64,000 nucleotides of DNA from Aricia agestis (Eukaryota > Arthropoda > Insecta > Lepidoptera > Lycaenidae), in assembly GCF_905147365.1 (NCBI RefSeq), contig NC_056407.1, positions 11,780,001 through 11,844,000 of the forward strand. The letters run 5' to 3'. The notes beneath the pieces are model-generated. The model was not told where the DNA came from and did not search any database. It worked only from the letters and a program-made list of their open reading frames with translations. Of this stretch, positions 34,498 to 64,000 are shown in pieces. The translations under genes were made by a program, and so were the position numbers. Every line of letters begins with the position of its first letter. Positions within the stretch are counted from its first letter, which is position 1.

Positions 34498-35031
34498 GAT
34501 TCAGTGAGGCCGATGACGCGCCAGTCGCGGCATACAAGGATTGTTAAAAAACACGTTAAAACTAATTTATTATACTGTACTTAATTACAATTTCTTTGTT
34601 GAACTCAATTTTATGCGTGGCCGTTTATTTTAGAATAAAAGGCTACTAGTCAGAGATCGTCAATCATTGGTTCACTCGAAAAATCCCAATTTTTTTACGA
34701 TTGGCGTTTTTATTATAAGATGTTAGTGTAAACACCGCTATACTTGAAACCATCAAATGAGCCCGTCAAAATGAACAACTTTTTCTATGAGAACAATGCT
34801 GGGAACTCAAAAAATACCGTCTTCATACCCATACAAATTGCCGATCTGGATATGAACTCATGAAGACGGCTTTTTTTGTGAGTTCTCAGCATTTCAAAAA
34901 TTAACATTATTACTTATACTGTAATTATAATTCCCTAATTATAATTACAGTATAATATATTAGTTTTAACGTGTTTTTCAACAATCCTTAGGTATATGCC
35001 GCGACTGGCGTGTCATCGGCCTCACTGAATC
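34498..35031. mobile_element. TIR element of 534 bp with an inner fold-back
   Basis: GATTCAGTGAGGCCGATGAC and CAGTCGCGGCATA...AAGGATTGTT...AACACGTTAAAACTAAT arms of about 95 bp are inverted at the right end. Inside, CTGGGAACTCAAAAAATACC and CGTCTTCAT pair with their complements (about 34788-34898). A GCCGATGACGC-type motif also occurs just outside, at 35270-35280. Confidence 0.75.
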
Positions 35032-35381
35032 TCTTATTGAAATTATTGATACCGACATCTGGGCAAAATTTGTACCAAAGGTTGACGACTACTTATACAT
35101 TTTGTTAACAGTATGAATTACTACTTTTACACGCCATATTAGCTTTGAATTACAACTAAAACAACAAAATTTATCTTTTCTCTCTCTGATTTACGCCTAT
35201 TAACAATAAAATGTGCATAAAACACAACCAGTGGCCAATGCCGCACGTGGGGCGTCATCGCTTAGCAGGGCCGATGACGCTTATGGCGCGTCAACGAACA
35301 AACTGCTTGGCCTGTGGTAAGAATTCGTGAAAATGAAGGTGGCAACGAATCGGTTAATTTTGGTGACATTGGTGACCCTGA

Positions 35382-35808
35382 CGTGGTAATGATGATGATG
35401 ATGAATGTAATTTGCATAGTAGCATATGCTTTCAGTTCTTAAAACAGCGCCTAAACCCCCAAACTTGTATTTATAAGGAATCCGGAGTTCTCTTAGTATC
35501 TTCGGAACCATAGTATACCTTGGTGCAAAATCTTGCGTTTTGGTAGCATATGCTTAGGTTGCTTCTTATAAAACCAAAATCACTATATGTTTCCATATAA
35601 ATTTTGAGGAGTGCCCTCGATTACTCATGGATCCCATCATCAGGTCACCACTTTGTGAACATGGTACCAAATTGGAGTGAAACCTAATACAACAAAATAA
35701 AAATTTCGAAAATCGGTTCACAAACGGCGGAGTAATCGTTGAACATACAAAAGTTCACAGCCGAATATATAACCTCCTCGTTTTTTGGAAGTCGGTTAAA
35801 AATATAAC
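35382..35808 (+). mobile_element. Solo LINE-tail repeat J
   Basis: GGTAATGATGATGATGATGA, CTTGTATTTATAAGGAATCC, CGGTTCACAAACGGCGGAGT and the end GGAAGTCGGTTAAAAA. The same body lies inside the three H3 composites and in truncated form at 45552-45778. Fixed 3' end plus variable 5' truncation indicates a non-LTR retroelement. Confidence 0.75.
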
Positions 35809-35814
35809 AGACCT

Positions 35815-37000
35815 ATGCTATGGATGCTTTTGTTCCTACTAGTTCTGAACATGTTTTCTTTGTTTCTACATTGTTCTTACTCGTTTTGGATATTATTCCT
35901 TCTCATTTTCTTGATTAGGCCACAGAATACATATTAGTACAAGGTTACGTTAAAATGTGGGCCATAATAATTAAATACAATAGAATTGTTCCTGCAGAAA
36001 CCTTTTCCTCTTAATTCGTCACGTTTATTTACACACAATTATTCTTATTCAAATTGAATATTAAATTCTAATTAATACCTCATTCATAATTTACACAGTA
36101 AAAATAATTTATTTACATTTAATTAGATACAATCCAACTCGAACAATACGGACGCGGATTGGGATGAGTTCGTTAAATCGCTTTGAATTAAAGCCGGACG
36201 CGATGCTGAAATTAATGAAATTGATAAAGGCAATATAAATTGATTCTGCCAACAAAAATGTCTTTATTGCATCAATTACAGAGCCCAAATGAAATTGTGC
36301 CCTGAAAAATATAATTAAAACTCAATCATTAATTGAAATATAATCAATATTTAAACAATAAGATATAAGGAGTGAGAAAATGCTAAGTTGAGGAATAAAT
36401 AAAACGCAGGACCGTTTTATTTATTTCTTCAAGCGTAAAATCTAACGAAAGCTAAAAATCAAATTACGTGCAAAAATTCAAAGCATGAATACAATTTACA
36501 AATAATATTTTTGGACGTTTCGCAAAGTGCCTTCTTGAGGAAGCAGATGCGAAAGATTGTTTCCTCCGCTACGGTAGCATGTTTGGAATCTAACGAGATT
36601 GAACACAATTTTCAGTTTTTATTTTTCACGCATTTTATGAACGCTAAGAATTTTCTCGAAGAACATTTTGGTGGTAATCTAATAAGGCTTCAAATATTTT
36701 ACACTTCTTAAGTTTTTTCTTTTTTTATTAAAGTCATTCGAAATACGCTTTTATGTACTTACTTTTGGGTACTGTTTATAATTATAATATACGAACAAGC
36801 ATAACCGCTATATTTTTATTATTGGAATAAATAATATGGTTATTTATTTATTAGGTACTACCACGCCCTGTACATTTTACATTCCTAAATTAAAATTACA
36901 CAGGGTATTGCTTCTAATGCACATGAAAACAATGGTGTAAATAGCATTGCCACAAATTATAAAATATGTTGATCTCTTTAAAGAATTTATCTTATTCTTT
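35815..37000. other. Unannotated DNA upstream of dpr coding exon 1
   Basis: AT-rich. A 66-residue open frame at 36511-36711 has no recognised motif. May hold regulatory sequence for the downstream gene, but no specific site was identified. Confidence 0.4.
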
Positions 37001-37001
37001 A

Positions 37002-37332
37002 ATATATAAAATTCTCGTGTCACAATGTTAGATAGCGCGTACTCCTCCGAAACAGCTTTACTGATTTTAACCAAATTTTACACGTACTTATATGCATATT
37101 CAGTGGGTCTGAGAATCGGCTACTGGGTACTTTTATATTGATAAGACGTGCAATTGTTGAATAAATAATAGTAAATTATTACAACTCGAGACTGACGGCG
37201 ACCATTGTTTGTGCTATGAGAAAGCGATGGACGTTGCCATGGTGACATAAGTATTTATTTAGTCACTTCAATAAAATAATACGGGTGAAATACTTTATAT
37301 GGCAAAGAAACGTTTGTCGGGACAGCTAGTTT
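37002..37332 (+). mobile_element. Helitron-like fragment, type H4
   Basis: Starts TATATAAAATTCTCGTGTCA and ends GTCGGGACAGCTAGT, the typical start and end of an abundant lepidopteran Helitron-like repeat, as I recall it. It ends about 520 bp before the first coding exon. Confidence 0.65.
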
Positions 37333-37852
37333 TCTATAGATTTTGCTTAAGAAATTACTGACAATTACTAGGAGAACTTATTAATATTATTTTGTTATAA
37401 GTTGCACTAGAATTGCTTATTAAAATTCTATTGTTCGACTATCTTGAACCTTCTTGTTGCCTCTTTGTTGAACACAGGAATTAATTTGTCGTTTCTCGTT
37501 ACCAACTATAAGCTCTGATAAAACTTCTTAGCTTTGTGAAATGAAATCAATTTTTCATTTTTTTTATTAGCAAAACGTTACTCGGTCTAGCTGAGTTTCA
37601 TTATTATTGCATACTACTATTATTATAAATACTAATATATCAAGTATGTCTGTTAACTTAACGCTTTTTTATACGCTGAACTGATTTTAAAATATTTGCT
37701 AATATTTGAGTTCCGGAAAAAGGCAAATTATAGTTTTCAATTTCGGATAACCGAAATACAAAATTGCGGACATTCGATTTAGGTAATACAACGTAAAATT
37801 GTGTTTGTTGTTATTTTGTACTGAGACGAGACCTTTTATTTTTTGTTTATAG

Positions 37853-37887
37853 AAAACTGATCGGTGGCTGTCGGCTGAAGGGTCGAA
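37853..37887 (+). other. 5' UTR part of the first coding exon, with likely splice acceptor
   Basis: A pyrimidine-rich tract ending in TTTGTTTATAG stands just before 37853 and looks like a 3' splice site. The transcript therefore probably begins in an upstream non-coding exon, and 37853-37887 is the 5' UTR of this exon. Transcription could instead start close by; cDNA would settle it. Confidence 0.5.
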
Positions 37888-57157
<19,270 letters not shown>

Positions 57158-57310
57158 ATGATGGAGGCTTTATATAGTCTAAGTTAGTGATGTAAAGTTG
57201 TGGATGATATCGATAATTTTGTAAATATTTTATGTAAAATACTTTTATAACTAGGCATTGTCATTATATAAATATTAAAATTTAAATAAATCCAACATAA
57301 ATATAATTTT
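57158..57310 (+). other. Probable dpr8-like 3' UTR with polyadenylation signal
   Basis: AT-rich sequence directly follows the TGA. An AATAAA hexamer lies at about 57285-57290, with a T-rich stretch just downstream. This is the nearest good signal; a longer 3' UTR cannot be excluded. Confidence 0.5.
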
Positions 57311-57803
57311 CTGTTCAGTAAAAAATACAAACAAAAACTTTAATACCAATAATTAATATTATATTATTACGAAACATTCACTTATTAAAATTATTAAGGA
57401 AACAAAAAACGTTTCTTTCTTTTGCTTTTGACGAGTATTTTATGTTGAAAAATGCGGTGTAACAACTAATAAGATTGGACAGCAGAAAATTGGTTTACAA
57501 CACTGATTTAGAAAACACGTCGTCAACAAAAATGATTTTCTTATCCATGCCAGCCTATAAAATAGCAGTTTGTTTTTAAGCCAATTTCGTTTTATATTTT
57601 TGCATGTAAATTTAGAAGCAAGGCTTGTTATGAAGGTTTTTTCACGTTTTAATAAACGTGTCTCACGTCATCTAAGATTTATTTATTACATTCAAAATAA
57701 TTCTGTTATTTTTGTTATCTTTGTAGTAATTCTCGATTTAAAAGTAACAATATTATTGTTTGTAAAAATTGATCACAATATTATGATCACATAAATTATT
57801 GTA

Positions 57804-58507
57804 CTATCAGAGAATACTTATACGTTACGAATAGTTTTATACGTGGGAGAGCCGTGCTTCGGCATGAATGGGCCAGCTCGACCGGAGAAATACCACGTTC
57901 TCACAGAAAACCGGCCTGAGAGAGCGCTTTCGCTTCCCCGACCCTATTACCTTCCCTACCCTCCCTTATTCCCTTCCTTTCCCTCCCTACCCTCTCCCAT
58001 TCCCTTCCCTTCCCCCCCTATTACCCTATTCCCTCTTAAAAGGCCGGCAACGCACCTGCAGCTCTTCTGATGATGCGAGTGTCCATGGGCGACGGAAGTT
58101 GCTTTCCATCAGGTGACCCGTTTGCTCGTTTGCCCCCTTATTTCATTAAAAAAAGAGGTTGATTCCTAGGCAGATTGTGGACCTTAGTCAAGATCTAGTT
58201 ATTTCACCTCACTAAATTTAGACGTCCTTATTAGGATCCTAAAAACAAGACTAATTAGAAGCTTCTGATTCCACCAATCAGAAGCCACATTTCTTCTAAT
58301 GCTTATTAGGATCTTTGCTTTCTAAATGCTATTTCACTTGACTAAATTTAGTTACTGAATCAATTTAGACGTTTAAATTTAGTAAAGGATAAGCCCTTAA
58401 TTTGGTCGCGTGAAGTCAACCCATCCGACCGTCACAGCTAACATTGAATTAAAATAAGCCAACCGAATAAGGTCCCTCAAGCGCCTAGGAATCAATTTCC
58501 TCGATGG
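57804..58507. mobile_element. MITE N, copy 4, split by a SINE and a second insert
   Basis: The left end CTATCAGAGA is at 57804. The matching GGTTGATTCCTAGGCAGA resumes only at 58157, after SINE copy g. The right end CGATGG sits at 58502-58507 with TA at 58508. A further segment at about 58195-58408 (starting AGATCTAGTTATTTCACC) is absent from other copies. Confidence 0.85.
57841..58154 (+). mobile_element. Polypyrimidine-core SINE, copy g
   Basis: ACGTGGGAGAGCCGTGCTTC head, variant core, and A run at the end. It is inserted in MITE N copy 4. The inserted unit appears to start some 27 bp before the usual head. Confidence 0.88.
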
Positions 58508-58612
58508 TACTTTACTTATTTTAGTACTCTAAAAGCTACTATAATCAGGTATTCATTGTTACTTAGTGTCAGTCTTCTAGTAACTCATGACTCGCATTTA
58601 CTTATCATTGTA

Positions 58613-58772
58613 TCATCGAGGAAATTTATTCCTAGGCAGTTGACAGATCATTAACGTCATTTGGTCGGATCATGTTAAATCAATGTTAATTGTGATCTGT
58701 CAGCTGGGTTTGACGTAACGCGACCAAACTACGTAGGTCCCTCATCTGCCTCGGCATCAAATTCTCTGACAG
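58613..58772. mobile_element. MITE N, copy 5 (reverse), TA-flanked
   Basis: TCATCGAGGAAATTTATTCC / GGCATCAAATTCTCTGACAG ends with TA at each side; ACATTGATTTAACATGAT-type inner arms in reverse order to copies 1-3. Confidence 0.8.
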
Positions 58773-58779
58773 TACATTT

Positions 58780-59280
58780 TTGAAACCTATGTTAAGTTAT
58801 AGCATTAAGAGGATTCCACACCGCCATTTTTTCCATACAAACGTTGTCCCCTGTTTCCTCCCTGGATAATGCTAGTAGAGTTATAATTTTTTTCCTGAAT
58901 ATCTACGGCCACTAATACAATGTCCCTATGTTTTCTTTTTTTTCATAATTTAATTATTAAATAAGATATGAACGTTCAAAAACCCAAAAAAATGGCCAGA
59001 TTTTCCACTGTGTTCAAACGTCCAGAAAACAGATTTGGATAGATTATACAAGAAAAGCAAAACATAGGAACACAGCTCAAGCCTTTTTTAAATCTTTAAT
59101 GAAAAAAGTACTTAAATCGGTTAAGTTTTGGAGAAGGAATCAGGGGACAACGAATCGTTGATTTTCTGGATTTTCTGCAGTTGTCTCTATCGCGTTCTGC
59201 GGTATAGGCTTGAGGTAAGGGAGACAGCTATAGATATTACACGTACTTTTTTTTCATTTCTCTAGCCGCTGTGGTATCCT
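58780..59280. other. Unannotated DNA
   Basis: CACCGCCATTTTTTCCATACA, GTCCCCTG and similar blocks might be repeat-derived, but no other copy is in the window. Confidence 0.35.
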
Positions 59281-59285
59281 CTTAA

Positions 59286-59676
59286 GGGCCAACCCACACG
59301 TACCACAACCACACCACGTCGCAACGACAAAATGCCGTCAAGCAATACGTGTGAATGGTGTCGCTGCAGCTTTTTGTAGTTGCGTTGTGGTACCGACAAA
59401 ATTTCGACGTGGTTGCGTTGTCGCCAGTAGTTGCGATATGGTTACGTACGAAAGTCAATGGAACGGAGGGGGGGAAGAGCGCGGGCAGTGTGCGCGCACG
59501 CCGAGTTGTGGTTGCGATGTGGTCGGCCGTGGTTGCGATGTCGTTATCACACACGCGGTCGACAACGACTGTAAAATGTGGTACGTGTGAACAGTTCAGT
59601 TCAGTTCATTTACAAATTATAATACGAATTATACGCCCGACCACGTGGTGTGGTTATGGGACGTGTGGGTTTGCCC
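59286..59676. mobile_element. TAA-flanked GC-rich MITE
   Basis: GGGCCAACCCACACGTACCA / GGGACGTGTGGGTTTGCCC with TAA at 59283-59285 and 59677-59679. The interior repeats GTTGCGTTGT / GTTGCGATGTGGT several times. Its open frames are artefacts. Confidence 0.85.
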
Positions 59677-59935
59677 TAAGAGATAAGTGACAGACCAAAG
59701 CTTTTTGTAAATAAAACTAGTTAAAAATAAATATTAAGTAAAAAAAAATTGTAAATATTTTAAATTTCTTTGTAAGCGAATTGACGTAACTACTTTAAAA
59801 ACATTTAAATATTATGCAATTTGGAAATAGAAATAAATCAATTTTTAATAAATTATTCTTTACAGTATAATAACGTCTTCCATTTATTTTATTTTACATT
59901 TTATAACTTTTTTGTACATTTCACATGTAAAATAA

Positions 59936-60385
59936 TCGGCCAAGTGCGAGTCAGACTCGCGCACAAAGGGTTCCGTACCATAGAGCGAAAGTATGGAAAA
60001 ATTATTTTTTTGGATGGGATTACCTTACCCTTTATTATTTATTTTAATTTTATTATGAAATATTAAAGAACACGTATAATTGAGCATTTTGTAAAAATTC
60101 CAAGTGTCTACGTGTTGCCATTATGTATTACGAGCCAAAAAGACCAACAAAATTACGTTTGTTGTATGGGAGCCCCCCATAAATATGAACTTTATTTTGT
60201 TTTTAGTGTTTTTTGTTGTAGCGGCACTAGAAATACACAATCTGTGTAAATTTCAGAAGTCCATCTATAGCGATTCTTAAGATACAACCTGGAGACAGAC
60301 AGACAGACGGACAGACAGATGGACAGACAACGAAATCTCAGTAATAGGGTCCCGTTTTTACCCTTTGGGTACGGAACCCTAAAAA
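59936..60385 (+). repeat. Interspersed repeat F, complete copy
   Basis: GGCCAAGTGCGAGTCAGACT start, CAGACAGACAGACGGACAGA run, and TTTGGGTACGGAACCCTAAA end. Best-preserved copy. Confidence 0.8.
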
Positions 60386-60389
60386 TGAT

Positions 60390-61070
60390 ATTTAGGTCTA
60401 ATTTTTAGGCCCCGACCTTTTACATAATCACACATAACGATCTTTCTTATTGATTGTTATAATTTGAACGTCGACGAGAAAAAAGTGTACTAAGCTCCGA
60501 AGTCCGAAATAAAAATAAGGAATTTCAGCTGAGGTACGTGATAGCTTTATTTGAAATTTATATTCCAGATAAGGTTGGAAGTAATTTTGAAACAACTTGA
60601 TAGATGGCCGAACTTGTAAATAATATGCTAATTAATATCTAAACTTCGTAGAACAAAATATTTCAATCAAATTTCAAGTGTATTTAATTTCATCCGTAGA
60701 AAACAGAACCTTTAGTAATTATGTAAATTACATTTTCCTTGCCAACCAGTCTTGTTCATTTCAAAGGCAAAAATTTTGAAACCTTGTCCCGATTCTTAAT
60801 TGTTTTCTTCGTTCAAAAACTTTTTATTGTTTTTATTCATGAGAATAAAGTGCTTTAGTTTCTTAAACTTCAATCACACTTTTTCTTTTATTCTTCTTTG
60901 GATACCTAATATAATAACTCCATTAAACAAGCAAGTGTATTTTACTGTTAACTATAATATTAAATTGAAAATAATGTCCTCTCGTGTGTGGAGCATCCAA
61001 TTATTTTAACGTGTTTATTACACTACTAACAACATTATAATATCAGTTATGTTCAAAGGAATTGAACGCA
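60390..61070. other. Unannotated DNA
   Basis: Nothing recognised. Confidence 0.4.
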
Positions 61071-61072
61071 AA

Positions 61073-61430
61073 GTTCCTTTATACTTCGCCGAATATCTTT
61101 TATTTAGTTGATCGACTATTACTCAATAACTTACGAGTATGAAGTCTTCTTAGCCATGATAGTTTTCCTTTCAAATTAAGTATATTTCCTACTCCCGTGA
61201 TTTTTTCACATTTCCAGAAATAACCGTTTAGCTGGTAGAAAGGGGGGACACTGGACTCTAACGATTTTCTCCATTTTAAAACTTCATATTTCACAAATGG
61301 ATACCTAAATCGGAAAATTATCTTTGAATACTCGTAATATTTTTAACAAACCTATCCAAGGCCATCCCACACGGTGGGGTGGACGCGAAAATAATTCATC
61401 CCCGCTTGATGTGTAGGGGAGGTACTTTAA
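61073..61430 (-). repeat. Repeat L, reverse copy
   Basis: CGACTATTACTCAATAACTT, TTAGCTGGTAGAAAGGGGGG and GGTGGGGTGGACGCGAAAA in reverse order to 18830-19200. Confidence 0.75.
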
Positions 61431-61494
61431 AAATGTTTTTTTTAAGATCTTAATAAGATATAATATATTATGTACATAATACCTATAATATATA

Positions 61495-61640
61495 CTATTT
61501 TGTCGGCATCATTAATATGTTCATTCATGCCGAATTATAGCTTTGTAGGTCTTATAGTCCCAAAGCAAAACCACGGACAGACAGACAGACAGACGGACAG
61601 ACGGACGGACAGACCTTCCTTGTTGACTACAGAACCCTTT
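61495..61640 (-). repeat. Fragment of repeat G-type with ACAG/ACGG run
   Basis: TTGTCGGCATCATTAATATG and ATGCCGAATTATAGCTTTGT match, reversed, the piece at 18398-18545. A GACAGACAGACAGACGGACA run is included. Confidence 0.65.
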
Positions 61641-61644
61641 AAAT

Positions 61645-62260
61645 GTAACAATATGTTTTGCCATAAGAAGTATGTATAATATCTACAATTTTAATATTGA
61701 CTTAGTACTTACAAGAAAACATAAAACAACACTTTACTTTGATAGTGAAATGCCGTACGTACTAACAAGAAATTCATTGGATGCAATCTTCCTGATGCAG
61801 CGCTAGTTTAACGTAGTGGAAATAAAACTTTATCTTCATGGGACTAGATTGAAATGTAATGAAACATTTACTCTTAATAAGTTAAGCCAGCAAACAACTT
61901 GGCATTAAACGACTTATAGAACTAAAGAATCCCTCTTAGAATTCCGATACCATAAAAATGGTGCTTGGTTTTTTTGGAATTTAACTTTATCAATTTGAAT
62001 GAAATTAATACAGATATAGCGTAGACGTCAGGGAAAATACTATGCTATTATGTCAGGAGTGAAGTTGCGACTTTGCATGTGTGAAGTTGCGGGAAAAGCT
62101 AGTTCTGTAATTAAATGTAATTGTAGAGAGTAATGACTAGTATTTCGTCCTCGAGGAAGAAATAATCGTTATTTAACTTTGACTTAAGCTTATACTGGAA
62201 GACGTGAGTGGAAGAACCAGATAACTAACATTTCACAGTATAAGGACAAATTTTCCCTTA
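61645..62260. other. Unannotated DNA
   Basis: A short Helitron-like end (TGTGAAGTTGCGGGAAAAGC) lies at about 62080-62102. Nothing else recognised. Confidence 0.4.
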
Positions 62261-62265
62261 TAATT

Positions 62266-62540
62266 AAGAAGAAGAAGAAGAAGAAGAAGAAGAAAGAAAC
62301 TTTATTTGGTAAAACAGTAAAATAAAAAACAAACAGTAAATTAAAACAAATTATATCTGAATAAACATAAAATCCACATTTTTTTTTATTTTAAATAATT
62401 TTCCCGGTCCGAAAGCCTCCATTTATTTATTTATTTATTCACACTTTATGCATTTTACAAAGGCGGCCTTAACGCCTTGTGGCATTCTCTACCAACCAAC
62501 CAAGGGTGATACTGAGAATGTATACAGTATAATACAGGTA
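62266..62540 (-). mobile_element. LINE 3'-end fragments with simple-repeat tails
   Basis: GAAGAAGAAGAAGAAGAAGA then AACTTTATTTGG; next TTTATTTATTTATTTATTCA then ACAAAGGCGGCCTTAACGCC. The second resembles the LINE tail at 20550-20690 (ACAAAGGCGGTCTTA). Both read as minus-strand 3' ends. Confidence 0.6.
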
Positions 62541-62544
62541 TTTA

Positions 62545-63290
62545 TAAAAAAACGGTTTTTTTACATTTACTTACCTGCTTCTTCCACTCATGTCTTCATT
62601 ATTCAATCAATCAAAAGTGTTTATTCAAAAACAGACCTAAATAATTGCCTTCATAAAACATGCTTTACTGTCTACTAAAGCACAATTTAGCATGTAATAA
62701 CTTTCCCAAAATTTTCTGTGGAAAATTAAATATCCGCTCATTTATTATTTCCAAAATACCTGTTATTTTGTTAAGTACACGTTAAATCAACCTGTGTCCA
62801 AATTAAATTCTAACGCGGAGGTATGTTAGACTTACTTAAATACACAAAGATCATTAATTACTCTTTGTCTTGGAGAAACGTTTTTGTTAATGAGGCTGCG
62901 ATAAATTATAATGTTTGTGAGCCGTGTTTACGCACTAATACGATTTTGTGAAAACGACCACATAAGTATATATTATTATTATATACAATGCTTTCTATAA
63001 TTGTACACATGCAGTCACGGATGCACTTGATTTTGGCTTGTTCTTAAGCTTCTTCTTATGTTGGATTGAAATGTAAAGAAACTGCCTTTGATGAAGGAAA
63101 CTCCCGTGACTTTTTAGTCCAACAGTCAATATTTTATCAATATCATAATATAGCACGCTGGCGTGTAAAAAGTCTTGTATTTAGAGGTAAGGATGTTACA
63201 AAAACACATAATAATCTGTCAAACATCTATATGGCAGCAGCAGATACCTGCACCTTCGCAATTATATCTAACACCTATTATTAGTATTAA
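62545..63290. other. Unannotated DNA
   Basis: Short open frames without motifs; no repeat recognised. Confidence 0.4.
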
Positions 63291-63296
63291 GCATAA

Positions 63297-63443
63297 GGAT
63301 GAGGCTAAACGAGCGTAATTTTGTGAGTCGTGAGTCGCAGAAATTCAGTCGCGTGAATATTTTTTAAACGAACGGAGCAGAATTTCAGCCAACCGAAATT
63401 CTACGAATCACAACTCACAAATTACGCTCGTTTGGCTTTACTC
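63297..63443. mobile_element. MITE A, copy 3, TAA-flanked
   Basis: GGATGAGGCTAAACGAGCG / CGCTCGTTTGGCTTTACTC with TAA at 63294-63296 and 63444-63446. Shorter than copies 1 and 2. Confidence 0.85.
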
Positions 63444-63446
63444 TAA

Positions 63447-63597
63447 CGGCCGTTCCCAATATTTGATCTATGCCTTACTAGAGATAGGAATAGCTCACAT
63501 TAGACATTAGAGACATATATTTTATGTCAATTGTGAGCTATTCCTATCTCTAGTAGGGCAAAACCAGAGATAGATCAAATATTGGGAATGGCCGTTA
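63447..63597. mobile_element. Fold-back MITE abutting MITE A copy 3
   Basis: CGGCCGTTCCCAATATTTGA and ACTAGAGATAGGAATAGCTC are both mirrored at the right. Nearly all of it pairs. It shares the TAA with the previous element. Confidence 0.8.
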
Positions 63598-63599
63598 GT

Positions 63600-64000
63600 A
63601 TACACCATATTCAAAGTAATACTGTTGTCACGAGTATTTAACACAACACCATTTGACTCAAATACTTACAAACGTATTTGCCGTTTAACGCCTTGGGTAG
63701 GGCATTTAGCGCCTTCAGTGTATTTGTCACGAAGCCCTAACAGTAACGCTTAACTTAATTACTTTAATTAACCCTTGATGTTTCCTTCACAAGGTTTCAG
63801 TGTATTAATGGCACGTGACACACATGCTTAAGCGAAATAATGCAGTCTTAATCTTATAAATCGGTTGCTGTTAGCGTCACTTTATTGCTTAAAAAGATAC
63901 AAGATACGAATTCATTAAATGATCAACGTTTTCCACATAGTACACGTGTAAAAAATTCACTATTTTTATTCAATAATATCATTGCGGAAAATAGACTCCA
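63600..64000. other. Unannotated DNA at window end
   Basis: Nothing recognised. Confidence 0.4.

Noticed and set aside
59351..59690. Open frames up to 111 residues
   Set aside because: Generated by the repeated GTTGCG words inside a TAA-flanked MITE.

Overview
The window looks like lepidopteran (moth or butterfly) nuclear DNA. It is AT-rich and intron-rich, and it is packed with repeats of kinds familiar from Lepidoptera: tRNA-derived SINEs, a SINE with a polypyrimidine core, non-LTR retrotransposon tails, Helitron-like fragments whose ends read like gcttcgc...ctagt, and many fold-back MITEs. These family assignments come from memory of such sequences, not from a search.

One gene can be reconstructed completely. 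It is a Dpr-family cell-surface immunoglobulin protein, closest to Dpr8, encoded on the + strand by six short coding exons between 37888 and 57157. The splice phases agree across all six exons and give 903 nt, or 300 residues: a signal peptide, two Ig domains with their cysteine pairs and three N-glycosylation sequons, and a short hydrophobic C-terminus that suggests a GPI anchor. A splice acceptor just before the first coding exon implies an upstream non-coding exon. A GC-rich island at 34.1-34.3 kb is a candidate promoter.

Layout. 0-3.7 kb: a possible piggyBac-like element flanked by TTAA, containing a SINE and a broken reverse-transcriptase pseudogene. 3.7-34 kb: gene-poor DNA made of nested repeats. 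It includes a MADF-domain fragment in a possible DNA transposon (14.0-14.7 kb), an unrecognised decayed coding-like segment (11.75-12.0 kb), a LINE C-terminal fragment (29.0-29.5 kb), long inverted repeats and several insertions with visible target-site duplications. 34-38 kb: candidate promoter and upstream region. 38-57.2 kb: the dpr gene, with introns full of MITEs, SINEs and hairpins, some within 25-75 bp of exons. 57.2-64 kb: downstream repeats, including nested MITE/SINE insertions.

No new multi-gene system is visible. The most useful observations are several natural before-and-after insertion sites, in which an empty and a filled copy of the same repeat both occur in the window. Others are a Helitron-like element that appears to have carried a LINE tail, a group of TWA-flanked Harbinger-like MITEs, and several nearly perfect hairpins that could form double-stranded RNA, some of them in dpr introns.
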